A stretch of 29,764 bases of DNA from Gemmatimonadales bacterium UBA4456 (lineage in GTDB: Bacteria; Gemmatimonadota; Gemmatimonadetes; Longimicrobiales; Gaopeijiaceae), in contig DGOW01000001.1 of the NCBI GenBank assembly GCA_002390225.1, forward strand, positions 6,483 through 36,246, given 5' to 3'. This document shows, piece after piece, positions 1 to 7,563 of this stretch. A model generated the notes under the pieces. It made no database searches. It was not told where the DNA came from and worked only from the letters and a program-made list of their open reading frames with translations. The first letter of the stretch is position 1. Each line of letters begins with the position of its first letter. Both the position numbers and the translations under genes were made by a program.

Positions 1-429
1 TTCAAGGCGCCTTCGGTCCTGCTCGAGGCCGAGTTCGGGCTCGTGGCTGAGGAGGACTTCGACGTTGTCTTCTCCGGTCGACACGACAACTCGATTCTCG
101 GTGTCCTCCAGCGCGATTACGAGGCAGCGGCGGTGGCGAACCAGGTCATCGATCAGGTTTTGGCGCGCGGGGTCGGGAGCCGCGACGACCTTCGTGTCCT
201 GTACCGGTCGGTGTCGTTCCCTACGACGGCCTATGGTGTGTCGAATCGGCTGGACCCCTCGGTCGCGGCCGCCGTAGCCGAAGCGTTTCGCACCTTTCCC
301 TGGGATGGAAGCTCGCTCGACGACGAGTTTCAAGAGGAGGACGGCTTCATCGATATCACGTACGAGGAGCATTGGGAGGTCATCCGCACCATCGACGTAG
401 CCTCCGGCACAAGCTGGGCGTGCCGATGA
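1..429 (+). CDS. phnD: PhnD-like phosphonate/phosphite ABC transporter substrate-binding protein (3' part)
   Basis: This is the C-terminal part of a periplasmic solute-binding protein; the reading frame is open from base 1, so the start and signal peptide lie outside the window. The visible 142 residues include the features of the second lobe of PhnD-type proteins: a stretch VVFSGRHDNSILGVLQ, the region with AAVANQVIDQVLARG, and YRSVSFPTTAYGVSNRLDP, followed by an acidic tail. In this family that part follows the ligand-contacting residues and the 'D-A-a' segment that closes over phosphate-like anions. The family assignment rests partly on the adjacent phnC and two phnE genes, with which it shares an ATGA overlap. 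The ligand (phosphonate, phosphite, phosphate or another oxyanion) cannot be told from this fragment. Confidence 0.8.
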   Translation, partial: FKAPSVLLEAEFGLVAEEDFDVVFSGRHDNSILGVLQRDYEAAAVANQVIDQVLARGVGSRDDLRVLYRSVSFPTTAYGVSNRLDPSVAAAVAEAFRTFPWDGSSLDDEFQEEDGFIDITYEEHWEVIRTIDVASGTSWACR

Positions 430-1241
430 CGAGTCCGGAGAAGGGCTATGTCCTCCAGGTCGATGATCTGGATGTGCGCTATTCCTCTGAGATCGATGTG
501 CTTCGTGGGGTCTCGTTCGCGCTCCAGCCCAACGAGATCGTGGGCTTGATCGGCGCATCCGGTGCCGGAAAGAGTACCCTTCTGCGGGCGATTCAGCGTC
601 TGGTGGAACCGTCCTCCGGATCCGTCCGATTGGGGGGCACGGAGCTCACTACGCTGGGTTCCGCTGAGTTGCGTGACGCACGCCGGCGTATGGGGATGAT
701 CTTCCAGGAGCATGCACTCGTCGACCGGCTCACGGTCATGGAGAACGTGCTGTGCGGGACGCTCGGAAGGACCGGCTTCTGGCAGGCCATACGGCGTACC
801 TTCGATGCCGCGGACGTGACCGAGGCGTTTCGACTGCTCGATCGGATGGGGCTGGACGGCTACCAGGACCGGCGCTGCGACGAGCTGTCGGGTGGACAGA
901 AGCAGCGCGTGGGCATCGCTCGCGCCCTGATCCAGGATCCCGAACTGCTCCTCGTGGACGAACCTACCGCGAGCCTGGATCCTGCAGCATCGGTTCGGAT
1001 CATGACACTGATATCCGAGGTGTGTGCGGAGAACGGTTTGGCCGCGGTGATCAATCTTCACGATGTGCCGCTGGCGCGGCGCTTTTGTCCACGAATCCTG
1101 GCGCTGCACGAGGGACGCATCGCCTTCGATGGTCCACCGGCGGGACTCACCGATGCGGTGCTGACTCAGGTTTATGGTGAGGAAGCTGTCGAGCCTCACG
1201 TGAGTCGTAGGTCTTCTGACGAGGTCGACGGTGCCGACTGA
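426..1241 (+). CDS. phnC: PhnC-type phosphonate ABC transporter ATPase
   Basis: A 271-residue cytoplasmic ATPase that powers uptake through the PhnE permeases encoded next. Walker A is GASGAGKST at residues 43-51, the ABC signature is LSGGQKQR and Walker B is LLLVDEPTASLDP, with a downstream switch His in NLHDVPLA. The length and the PhnC-like phrases EIVGLIGASGAGKSTLLRAI and IFQEHALVDRLTVMENVL fit the phosphonate ATPase branch rather than the Dpp branch. An in-frame ATG at 372 would add 18 residues inside phnD that look unlike any ABC N-terminus. The ATG at 426, overlapping the phnD stop as ATGA, is preferred. The 3' end overlaps the next gene by 11 bases, so translation is probably coupled. 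Confidence 0.92.
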   Translation: MTSPEKGYVLQVDDLDVRYSSEIDVLRGVSFALQPNEIVGLIGASGAGKSTLLRAIQRLVEPSSGSVRLGGTELTTLGSAELRDARRRMGMIFQEHALVDRLTVMENVLCGTLGRTGFWQAIRRTFDAADVTEAFRLLDRMGLDGYQDRRCDELSGGQKQRVGIARALIQDPELLLVDEPTASLDPAASVRIMTLISEVCAENGLAAVINLHDVPLARRFCPRILALHEGRIAFDGPPAGLTDAVLTQVYGEEAVEPHVSRRSSDEVDGAD

Positions 1242-2031
1242 GGCGGCCCGCGCCTGGCGCCCACCTCCCAGGATTGCGAACGCATCCGCTCGACGGGGTC
1301 TCTGGATCGTGGCGACGGCGTACGCCGTATTCGCCCTGTTCACGGTCGATGTGGATGCGGCCCGGATCGCTGAGGGAGCAGCCCGGGCGGCAGACTTTTT
1401 CGGCGGTTGGTTGCGGCCCGACTTCTTCACCCGATGGAGTGACATTCGGATGGGACTGGTCGAGAGCCTCGCGATGACTGTGGTCGCGACCGCCGCCGGC
1501 TTTGTTCTGGCGATTCCGTTCGGCCTCGGAGCCTCCCGGAATCTTGCTCCCGCTCCCGTATACGCGGGGTGCCGCGGAGCACTCGCGGTATTCCGGGCTT
1601 TCCACGAAGTCCTGGTCGCGATCCTGTTCGTCGCGATGTTCGGCTTCGGAGCCTTTGCGGGTGTGATGACGCTCGTGGTCGCGACCATCGGCTTCCTGGG
1701 TAAGCTTCTGGCGGAGGCGGTCGAGGAGATCGATCCCGCGCCGCTGGAGGCGCTGACTGCGGCTGGTGCGCCGTGGGCGAGCCGAATCGCGTTCGGGGTC
1801 CTTCCTCAGGTCATGCCGCGCATTCTCGGACTGACGCTCTACCGTCTCGACATCAACTTCCGTGAGTCGGCGATCATCGGGCTGGTCGGGGCCGGCGGGA
1901 TCGGTGCGACGCTCATTACTGCGTTCGCACGTTATGAGTTCGAGTCTGTGTCGGCCATTCTGATGCTGATCATCTCGATGCTCTTCGTAGCGGAACTGCT
2001 CTCGGGCCGGCTACGTCGGAGGCTCCTCTGA
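1231..2031 (+). CDS. phnE: PhnE-type phosphonate ABC transporter permease (first of two)
   Basis: A 266-residue inner-membrane permease with a GTG start. A first hydrophobic segment (about residues 25-45) is followed by a periplasmic loop with FFGGWLRPDFF and then several membrane helices. The binding-protein-dependent permease (BPD_transp_1) core holds the EAA-type loop AAGAPWASRIAFGVLPQVMP that docks to the ATPase. The motif LDINFRESAIIGLVGAGGIG is characteristic of PhnE proteins. It overlaps phnC by 11 bases and the next permease by 1 base (TGATG). With its sister permease it probably forms the heterodimeric channel. Confidence 0.9.
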   Translation: MPTEAARAWRPPPRIANASARRGLWIVATAYAVFALFTVDVDAARIAEGAARAADFFGGWLRPDFFTRWSDIRMGLVESLAMTVVATAAGFVLAIPFGLGASRNLAPAPVYAGCRGALAVFRAFHEVLVAILFVAMFGFGAFAGVMTLVVATIGFLGKLLAEAVEEIDPAPLEALTAAGAPWASRIAFGVLPQVMPRILGLTLYRLDINFRESAIIGLVGAGGIGATLITAFARYEFESVSAILMLIISMLFVAELLSGRLRRRLL

Positions 2032-2846
2032 TGCCTGCGAACGCGCGTGCAGGTGACCGGCAGTGGGACTGGCACACGCCGGCGCAGCGCAGGCTCAGGC
2101 TGTTCGGCACGCTGGCCACAACGGTCTTTCTGGCTTGGGCTTGGACGCATATCTCGTCCCGTACGACGTGGGGTTTCGTTCGCGATGCCGGAGTCCAACT
2201 GCAGGACATGGGGCTGCGCATGTTTCCCCCTGAGGGCTCCTATCTCTCGGCGCTCAGTCGGCCCCTCGTCGATACACTGCACATTGCGACGCTGGGTACG
2301 GTACTCGGTGTTCTGATCGCTATTCCGCTCGCGTTTCTGGCGGCCCGCACGACTACGCCGTCCGAGCGTGTGCTGCGGCCTCTCGCCCTTCTCGCTCTGG
2401 TGACGTCACGATCGGTCAACTCGATCATCTGGGCGTTGATTCTGGTGGTGCTTGTAGGCCCAGGCCTCCTGGCCGGTATTCTCGCGATCGCGCTGCGGTC
2501 CGTAGGCTTCGTGGGGAAGCTCGTCTACGAGGCCATCGAAGAAGCACCCGAGCTTCCCGTCACTGCGCTCCGGACCACCGGAGCCGGTCGAGCGCAGTCT
2601 CTTGCCTTCGGCCTGGTGCCGAACGTCCTGCCCGTGATGGCCGGTGTGAGCGTATACAGATGGGAGATCAACATCCGGGAGGCGACGATCCTGGGGATCG
2701 TCGGTGCCGGAGGCCTGGGCATGGCGTTGCAGTCGTCGATCGACTCTCTGGCGTGGTCACGGGTCAGCGTGATTCTCGGCGTGATCCTCGGGACGGTGGT
2801 TGTCGCCGAGTGGGTCTCGGCCAGAGTCCGCAAAGGGCTGGCATGA
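2031..2846 (+). CDS. phnE: PhnE-type phosphonate ABC transporter permease (second of two)
   Basis: A 271-residue permease homologous to the preceding one but clearly diverged. It has an N-terminal membrane segment near residues 25-45, the EAA-type loop TTGAGRAQSLAFGLVPNVLP and the PhnE hallmark WEINIREATILGIVGAGGLG near the C-terminus. The start is the ATG overlapping the previous stop by one base. It closes the operon: only 34 bases separate its stop from the convergent gene on the other strand, and I see no clear hairpin terminator there. Operons with two phnE genes are known, and the products are thought to pair. No phosphonate- or phosphite-metabolising gene follows. Confidence 0.9.
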   Translation: MPANARAGDRQWDWHTPAQRRLRLFGTLATTVFLAWAWTHISSRTTWGFVRDAGVQLQDMGLRMFPPEGSYLSALSRPLVDTLHIATLGTVLGVLIAIPLAFLAARTTTPSERVLRPLALLALVTSRSVNSIIWALILVVLVGPGLLAGILAIALRSVGFVGKLVYEAIEEAPELPVTALRTTGAGRAQSLAFGLVPNVLPVMAGVSVYRWEINIREATILGIVGAGGLGMALQSSIDSLAWSRVSVILGVILGTVVVAEWVSARVRKGLA

Positions 2847-2880
2847 GGCTCTCCAAACGACGGTGTGGCCCAACGACGCT

Positions 2881-5800
2881 CTAGCGGTTCGGGGGTCCGA
2901 AGTCCATGTACTTGAAGGGACGCAGAGGCTCATGTCGCGGCCAGATCATGTCGAGTGAGTCGCCGTCGTACAGCTCGCCACCCTTCATCACGTAGCCGAT
3001 CTGGGTGCTATGTCGGATGTCCTCCAACGGGCTCGCATCCAGCACGACCAGGTCGGCCACTTTGCCGACTTCCAGGCTGCCGAAATCAGCCGACATACCC
3101 ATCCCGTCGGCGACGTTGATGGTCGCGGTTCGCAACGCATCGTGAGGCGTCATGCCGGTCATCTCGAGCATCCACATCTCCCAGTGGAGCGCCAGACCGT
3201 GGAGTTGGCCATGTCCTCCGGAGGCGACGAGTCCGCCGGCCTCGGCGATGGCCGCTGACCCCGAGCCTCCGTCCAGGAAGTAATACTCGTCCTCCATGAA
3301 GCGCTGACTCGTGCGTGACTTGTGATCCAGAGCCGCATGGGTCAGGAAGCGCGCGAGCTTCTCGTCGGCGTGTACGTCAGTGGTCTGGTACCAGTAGAGC
3401 TCGCCCTGATACGTGCTGGGTGAGGCGACGACGAGGGTTGGGACGTACATCGTGCCGGAGCGGGCGTACAGCTGCACGAAGTCATCGTACATGTTCACCC
3501 AGTCCGTTGGCGCGTGCTCCACGGCGGTGTACCCGTCCAGGATCATCGCGACCTGGCGCATGACGCCACCGCCCTCGGCGGTCGTCTGGATGCCCAGCTC
3601 TTCACCCGCTCGAAGCATCCACTGGATCTGGCGTCTCTGGGGCTGCATGTACTGCTTGGTCGAGAAGGACCCCCGGTCGACATACCGTTTCACGCCGGCG
3701 AATGCGTCCTCGTAGTTGTCGATTCGGATGGCGCCCGACGTCTGCGACGGCCCCGTCATGAAGATCCGTGGACCAAGCATTCGGCCGGCAGCGATGATCT
3801 CCCGATAGTGAAACTGGTCGGTGGACGCATTCACATCACGGGCCATAGTCACGCCAAAGGCGAGGTTGACCAGAGGTTCGGGCGCGATGTCGACGAGTAC
3901 GTCTCTCGGCATGCCACGGATGTGGGCGTGCGCATCGATGAGGCCGGGGATGATCGTGCGACCGGATACATCGATGACGCGCGCATCGGAAGGCACAGCC
4001 ACATCGCTGGAAGGCCCGATGGCAGCGATCCGGTTGGCGGAGACGACGATCGTCGCGTCCTGAATGACCTCGTCACCGCGCATTGTGATCACCGTCGCAC
4101 CGGTCAGTGCCACGGTCCCCTCGGGCTTTGGCATCGGCACTACGAGATCGATGTCGACACGCTCCGCTCGTTGATCGAGCCCGTCTTCAGGCGCGGCGGG
4201 TCCGAACACGTCATCGAGCTCGAGGCGGGAGAACACATTGGCAAAAACCCAGCTCAGGGAAGAGCCGTCGGTACTCCACTTCAGGTCCTGACCCCCATCC
4301 CGGGTCACGCGCTGCAGAGGGCCCGGACCGGATTGTGGGGTCAATTGGACCGTCTCGAGTGAAGGAGGAAGAGCGGCGACATAGACCTCTTCCCGAAGCG
4401 TGAAGGCGAGCCAGCGTCCGTCAGGTGACGGCACCATCTCGGCCGCGCCCTCGACCGTCGCGACCTCCCGCCGTTCGGTCCCGTCGAGCCGGACCGACAC
4501 GAGCATCCCGCGCTCTGCGAATGTGATCCGAGTCCCGTCTTCCGTGAAGGTGAAGACGTTGTCGGAGGGTGCGGAGACAACCGTCATGGCTTCGCCCCCG
4601 GAGCTGGGAACCCACTCGATGAACCCTCGGTTGTCCGAATTGCGATTCCGGATTGCCGCAGGGTCCTCCCGGACATAGACGACTTTCGAACCGTCCGCGG
4701 ACCATGCCGGGTTGGCGTAGTACGCTGCGTGCGCGGTGAGCCTCTCGGGCTCACCGCCGCGAGCGGGCATGCGCCACACGTGCCCACCTTCGGTTGCATG
4801 CCAGCTCACGAAGGCGATGCTCTCGCCATCAGGCGAGAATGTCGGTTGATACTGCCCGTCCCCGCCCGGAACGAGGGGACGCGGCTCGCCGTCAGGTAGA
4901 TCCATGGACCAGAGCTGGTTGAGCGAGCCGAACACGAGCGTCGAGCCATCGGGGCTTATCTGCCCGTAACGGACGTTACGAACGGACAGCTCCTCGTCCT
5001 CGAACGGCATGGTTTGCTTGATGAGCGGGCCGAGCTCCTGCTCGACCTGGGCCGCGAAGCTGATCTCACGAACCGCTCCCGTGGCGACCTCGACCTCGTG
5101 GAAGGTCCCGTCCTTCACGAAGACAACTGCAGAACCGTCGGGCGTGAACGTGAATCGCGTGCGCCTGTTCAGATGCTCACGGTCGATCGGAAAGGCGAGC
5201 CAGTCATCCTCAAGTGTGACGAGGTTGCGGAGTCGCAGGCCCGACTGTGCATCGATATCCGCCACGTAGGCGAGCCAGTGCCCATCGGGAGAGATGGCAG
5301 GCCGGGCTGACCCGGACGGCGTGCGCGTGATCGCCGCGACGTCGCCGGTCCGTCGGTCCAGGCGCATGATCTGCGCCGGCTGTGGCAGTCCGTTGCCCCG
5401 CAGCGAGGTCGCGGCCGGCCCGTCCGAGCCGCGGAAGTAGACGTATCGGTCGTCAGGCCCCCAGCGGAAGCCCAGGCCAGCCACATCATCCGCAAGCTCC
5501 ATCCCCTTGCCACCGTCGACGTGAATCAGCCACGGCGTACGTCCGGCGTTTGGGCTTCCCGCCTCGTTCCTGCGCACGAGCACGTACTCGCCGTCGGGAG
5601 ACCACTCGGGGTCATCGAAGTGGAAGTCGCCGCGCTCGGTAGTGAGCGGGCGAGGATCCGATCCGTCTGCGTTGGCAAGCCACAGATTCTCATTACCGCT
5701 TCGGTCGCTCACGAACAGGAGCTGCGTGCCGTCGGGCGAGAAGACCGGCTGCAGATCCAGCGCCATGCCGTTCGTCAGTCGAGTTGCGTCACCACCGCCA

Positions 5801-6021
5801 CGTGGCACGGAATAGAGATCGCCGAGGAGATCGAAGAGGAGTGTCTGGCCGTCTGGGGAGACGTCCACATTCATCTGCGTGCCCTCGGTCGTCACGAAGG
5901 ACACGGTCCGGGTCGGGACAATGCAGAGGCTGTCGCAGGCGTCTCCCTCCTGAGCATACGCGGGAGGTGCTACGATGAGCAGGAGGATCGCGGTGATCGG
6001 AAGCTGGCGAAGCAGCGGCAT
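2881..6021 (-). CDS. Exported TolB/PD40 beta-propeller-amidohydrolase fusion protein
   Basis: A protein of about 1046 residues. The first 24 residues (MPLLRQLPITAILLLIVAPPAYA, then Q) form a Sec signal peptide ending in an AYA cleavage motif. An upstream in-frame ATG at 6081 would put 20 polar residues before it, whereas the ATG at 6021 follows a GGAG, so 6021 is preferred. Residues of about 50-610 carry at least ten TolB/PD40 blades with repeated SPDG or SADG motifs, for example FSPDGTQLLFVSD and ISPDGHWLAYV. The rest is an amidohydrolase domain: beta-sandwich TVALTGATVITMRGDEVIQDA, the metal motif IIPGLIDAHAHIRG (about residue 697) and VEHAPTDW (about 834), ending in GKVADLVVLDASPLEDI. The last expected metal Asp is not evident; SGGHGQLHG occupies that place. 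Such fusions are usually annotated as periplasmic or outer-surface peptidase or prolidase-like enzymes; the substrate is unknown. Confidence 0.88.
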   Translation of the reverse strand: MPLLRQLPITAILLLIVAPPAYAQEGDACDSLCIVPTRTVSFVTTEGTQMNVDVSPDGQTLLFDLLGDLYSVPRGGGDATRLTNGMALDLQPVFSPDGTQLLFVSDRSGNENLWLANADGSDPRPLTTERGDFHFDDPEWSPDGEYVLVRRNEAGSPNAGRTPWLIHVDGGKGMELADDVAGLGFRWGPDDRYVYFRGSDGPAATSLRGNGLPQPAQIMRLDRRTGDVAAITRTPSGSARPAISPDGHWLAYVADIDAQSGLRLRNLVTLEDDWLAFPIDREHLNRRTRFTFTPDGSAVVFVKDGTFHEVEVATGAVREISFAAQVEQELGPLIKQTMPFEDEELSVRNVRYGQISPDGSTLVFGSLNQLWSMDLPDGEPRPLVPGGDGQYQPTFSPDGESIAFVSWHATEGGHVWRMPARGGEPERLTAHAAYYANPAWSADGSKVVYVREDPAAIRNRNSDNRGFIEWVPSSGGEAMTVVSAPSDNVFTFTEDGTRITFAERGMLVSVRLDGTERREVATVEGAAEMVPSPDGRWLAFTLREEVYVAALPPSLETVQLTPQSGPGPLQRVTRDGGQDLKWSTDGSSLSWVFANVFSRLELDDVFGPAAPEDGLDQRAERVDIDLVVPMPKPEGTVALTGATVITMRGDEVIQDATIVVSANRIAAIGPSSDVAVPSDARVIDVSGRTIIPGLIDAHAHIRGMPRDVLVDIAPEPLVNLAFGVTMARDVNASTDQFHYREIIAAGRMLGPRIFMTGPSQTSGAIRIDNYEDAFAGVKRYVDRGSFSTKQYMQPQRRQIQWMLRAGEELGIQTTAEGGGVMRQVAMILDGYTAVEHAPTDWVNMYDDFVQLYARSGTMYVPTLVVASPSTYQGELYWYQTTDVHADEKLARFLTHAALDHKSRTSQRFMEDEYYFLDGGSGSAAIAEAGGLVASGGHGQLHGLALHWEMWMLEMTGMTPHDALRTATINVADGMGMSADFGSLEVGKVADLVVLDASPLEDIRHSTQIGYVMKGGELYDGDSLDMIWPRHEPLRPFKYMDFGPPNR

Positions 6022-6146
6022 GTCTGGCTCCACGGGAAGAGGGCAGAGAGCCAAGGTAGAGGACCTCCGATCATTGGGCATCTACGGTGCCGGCCCGCCA
6101 GGCCACCGCCATGGACTGGCTAAGGCCGGCTGGACGTCAGAGGTTG

Positions 6147-6159
6147 CTTGAGACTCAAG
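6147..6159. promoter_or_regulatory. 13-bp perfect palindrome, candidate operator
   Basis: CTTGAG-A-CTCAAG is a perfect inverted repeat with a one-base centre. It lies in the 163-base divergent space between the amidohydrolase and the class V aminotransferase, 25 bases upstream of the latter's GTG start. It could be a repressor site or a short mRNA hairpin near the ribosome binding site. No matching -35/-10 pair was convincing. Confidence 0.3.
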
Positions 6160-6184
6160 TTCGATGGTGCTTCGGGAGAGAGAC

Positions 6185-7468
6185 GTGTCCGACCAAGATC
6201 TGGATCGACGGAAGTTCATTGCGCGGAGCACGGCACTGGCCACGGCCATCGTGCCTATCGGAGTGCTTGCGCGCTGGGAGGGTCAGGCAGGGTCCGGCAT
6301 GCCGCAGGAAGACTGGGTCGGCGCGGCCCGCGCCCAGATCCCGGCCACCAGCGAGAGTGTGTACTTCCAGACGGGTGGGATCGGGCCGTCGTCGCTTCAC
6401 GCGATGGCTGAAGTAACCGAGAAGCTCGAGTTCCAGAATCGCGGCCCGGCAGACCCGACGTACGCGGCCACGATGTCACGGATCGAACCGGACCTCAGAG
6501 CGTATCTCGCGTCGATGTTTGGCGTGGACGCGAACGGCGTCGCCCTCACCCACAGCACATCAGAGGGCATCAGCATCGCAGCATGGTCTCTGAACTGGGC
6601 CGCGGGTGATGAGGTCGTGATCAGTAACCAGGAGCATCCCGCTAACGTCATGCCCTGGTACGTGCTTCGCGACCGGTTCGGAATCGAGATCCGTGAGATC
6701 AACCTCGATGCTGGGACTTCGCTTCTGGATGAGGCCAGAAACGCCCTCTCGCCCCGCACCCGCATGGTGAGTATCAGTCACGTCTCGCGTAACAACGGCC
6801 GGAGGATTCGTACCGATGAATCTGCTGCGCTCGGCGAGCTCCTTCGCTCCAGAGGGATCGTGTATCACCTGGATGGAGCTCAGGGCCCAGGCTGCGTCGA
6901 TGTGGACTTCGGCGAACTTGGTTGCGATTGCTACAGCACCTGTGGCCATAAGTGGTTACTCGGCCCGAAGGGCACGGGCGCCTTCTTCGTCAGGAGCGAG
7001 GCTCTGGACACGCTTCAGCTCTCGTGGGCCGGTAGCCACAGTCACGCCGCGATGGACTACGACGGCTCCTACTCCCTGCTGCCGTCGGCAGCCAGGTACG
7101 AGTTTGGCACCCGTGCACTAGCCGACTTTGCGGGCTTTCACACGGCCGTGTCCTGGATGGAGGAACTCGGTTTCGACCGCGTGTTGACCCGGGTCCAGGA
7201 CCTCGGCACCCATGCCGTCGATGCGGCCGAGACGCGCCCGGACTTCCGGCTGGCTTCCCCGCGGGCAGAGGAGGACCGTTCAGGTGTCTTCGTGCTGCGC
7301 CTTCCGTCGGGCTGCGATGCCACGCACGTGTACAATCGCCTCGCCGGGGAGCGGAGAATTCTGAGTTCGCCCGTTCGGCGGGAGGGGGACCTGCGTCTCG
7401 CGATTCATTTCTTCAATACTGAAGACGAGATCGATGCGGCATTGGACGGCATCGCGGCGGTCTGTTAG
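6185..7468 (+). CDS. Tat-exported class V PLP aminotransferase (isopenicillin N epimerase-like)
   Basis: A 427-residue fold-type I PLP enzyme. The N-terminus DRRKFIARSTALATAIVPIGVLA is a twin-arginine signal (RR at 8-9), so the product is probably exported folded with its cofactor. The cofactor-binding region is clear: HSTSEGIS near 123-130, the Asp of YHLDGAQGPG (D230, Q233), and the Schiff-base lysine K256 in CGHKWLLGPKGTG. The family includes isopenicillin N epimerase, kynureninase-like enzymes and cysteine desulfurases; the active-site Cys loop of desulfurases is not evident. I chose the GTG at 6185 because GGGAGAGAG sits just upstream. The ATG at 6164 would add seven residues. The convergent neighbour encodes a second Tat-signal protein, so both may act on the same periplasmic amino compounds. 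Confidence 0.85.
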   Translation: MSDQDLDRRKFIARSTALATAIVPIGVLARWEGQAGSGMPQEDWVGAARAQIPATSESVYFQTGGIGPSSLHAMAEVTEKLEFQNRGPADPTYAATMSRIEPDLRAYLASMFGVDANGVALTHSTSEGISIAAWSLNWAAGDEVVISNQEHPANVMPWYVLRDRFGIEIREINLDAGTSLLDEARNALSPRTRMVSISHVSRNNGRRIRTDESAALGELLRSRGIVYHLDGAQGPGCVDVDFGELGCDCYSTCGHKWLLGPKGTGAFFVRSEALDTLQLSWAGSHSHAAMDYDGSYSLLPSAARYEFGTRALADFAGFHTAVSWMEELGFDRVLTRVQDLGTHAVDAAETRPDFRLASPRAEEDRSGVFVLRLPSGCDATHVYNRLAGERRILSSPVRREGDLRLAIHFFNTEDEIDAALDGIAAVC

Positions 7469-7518
7469 GCCAGGTACCGTCTCATAGACGATCTCTGCGG
7501 ACACGGGCTTGTCAGGCA

Positions 7519-7551
7519 GGTTGCGCGCGGCTCGGCGCTCGCCTGGCAACC
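7519..7551. terminator. Weak hairpin between convergent genes
   Basis: GGTTGC at 7519-7524 pairs with GCAACC at 7546-7551, and GCGC at 7525-7528 can extend the stem with GCGC at 7535-7538, leaving a seven-base bulge. It sits in the 95-base gap between two convergent genes, where a two-way terminator would be expected. There is no T-run on either side. Confidence 0.25.
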
Positions 7552-7563
7552 GGAGCCACTCTC

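Noticed and set aside
330..1688. A 452-codon open frame on the minus strand
   Set aside because: It lies antisense to phnC and phnE, whose motifs are unmistakable; its translation is low-complexity and shows no family signature.
3514..4362. A 282-codon plus-strand frame inside the TolB-amidohydrolase region
   Set aside because: It is antisense to the amidohydrolase domain and has a His/Asp/Arg-rich translation without recognisable motifs.
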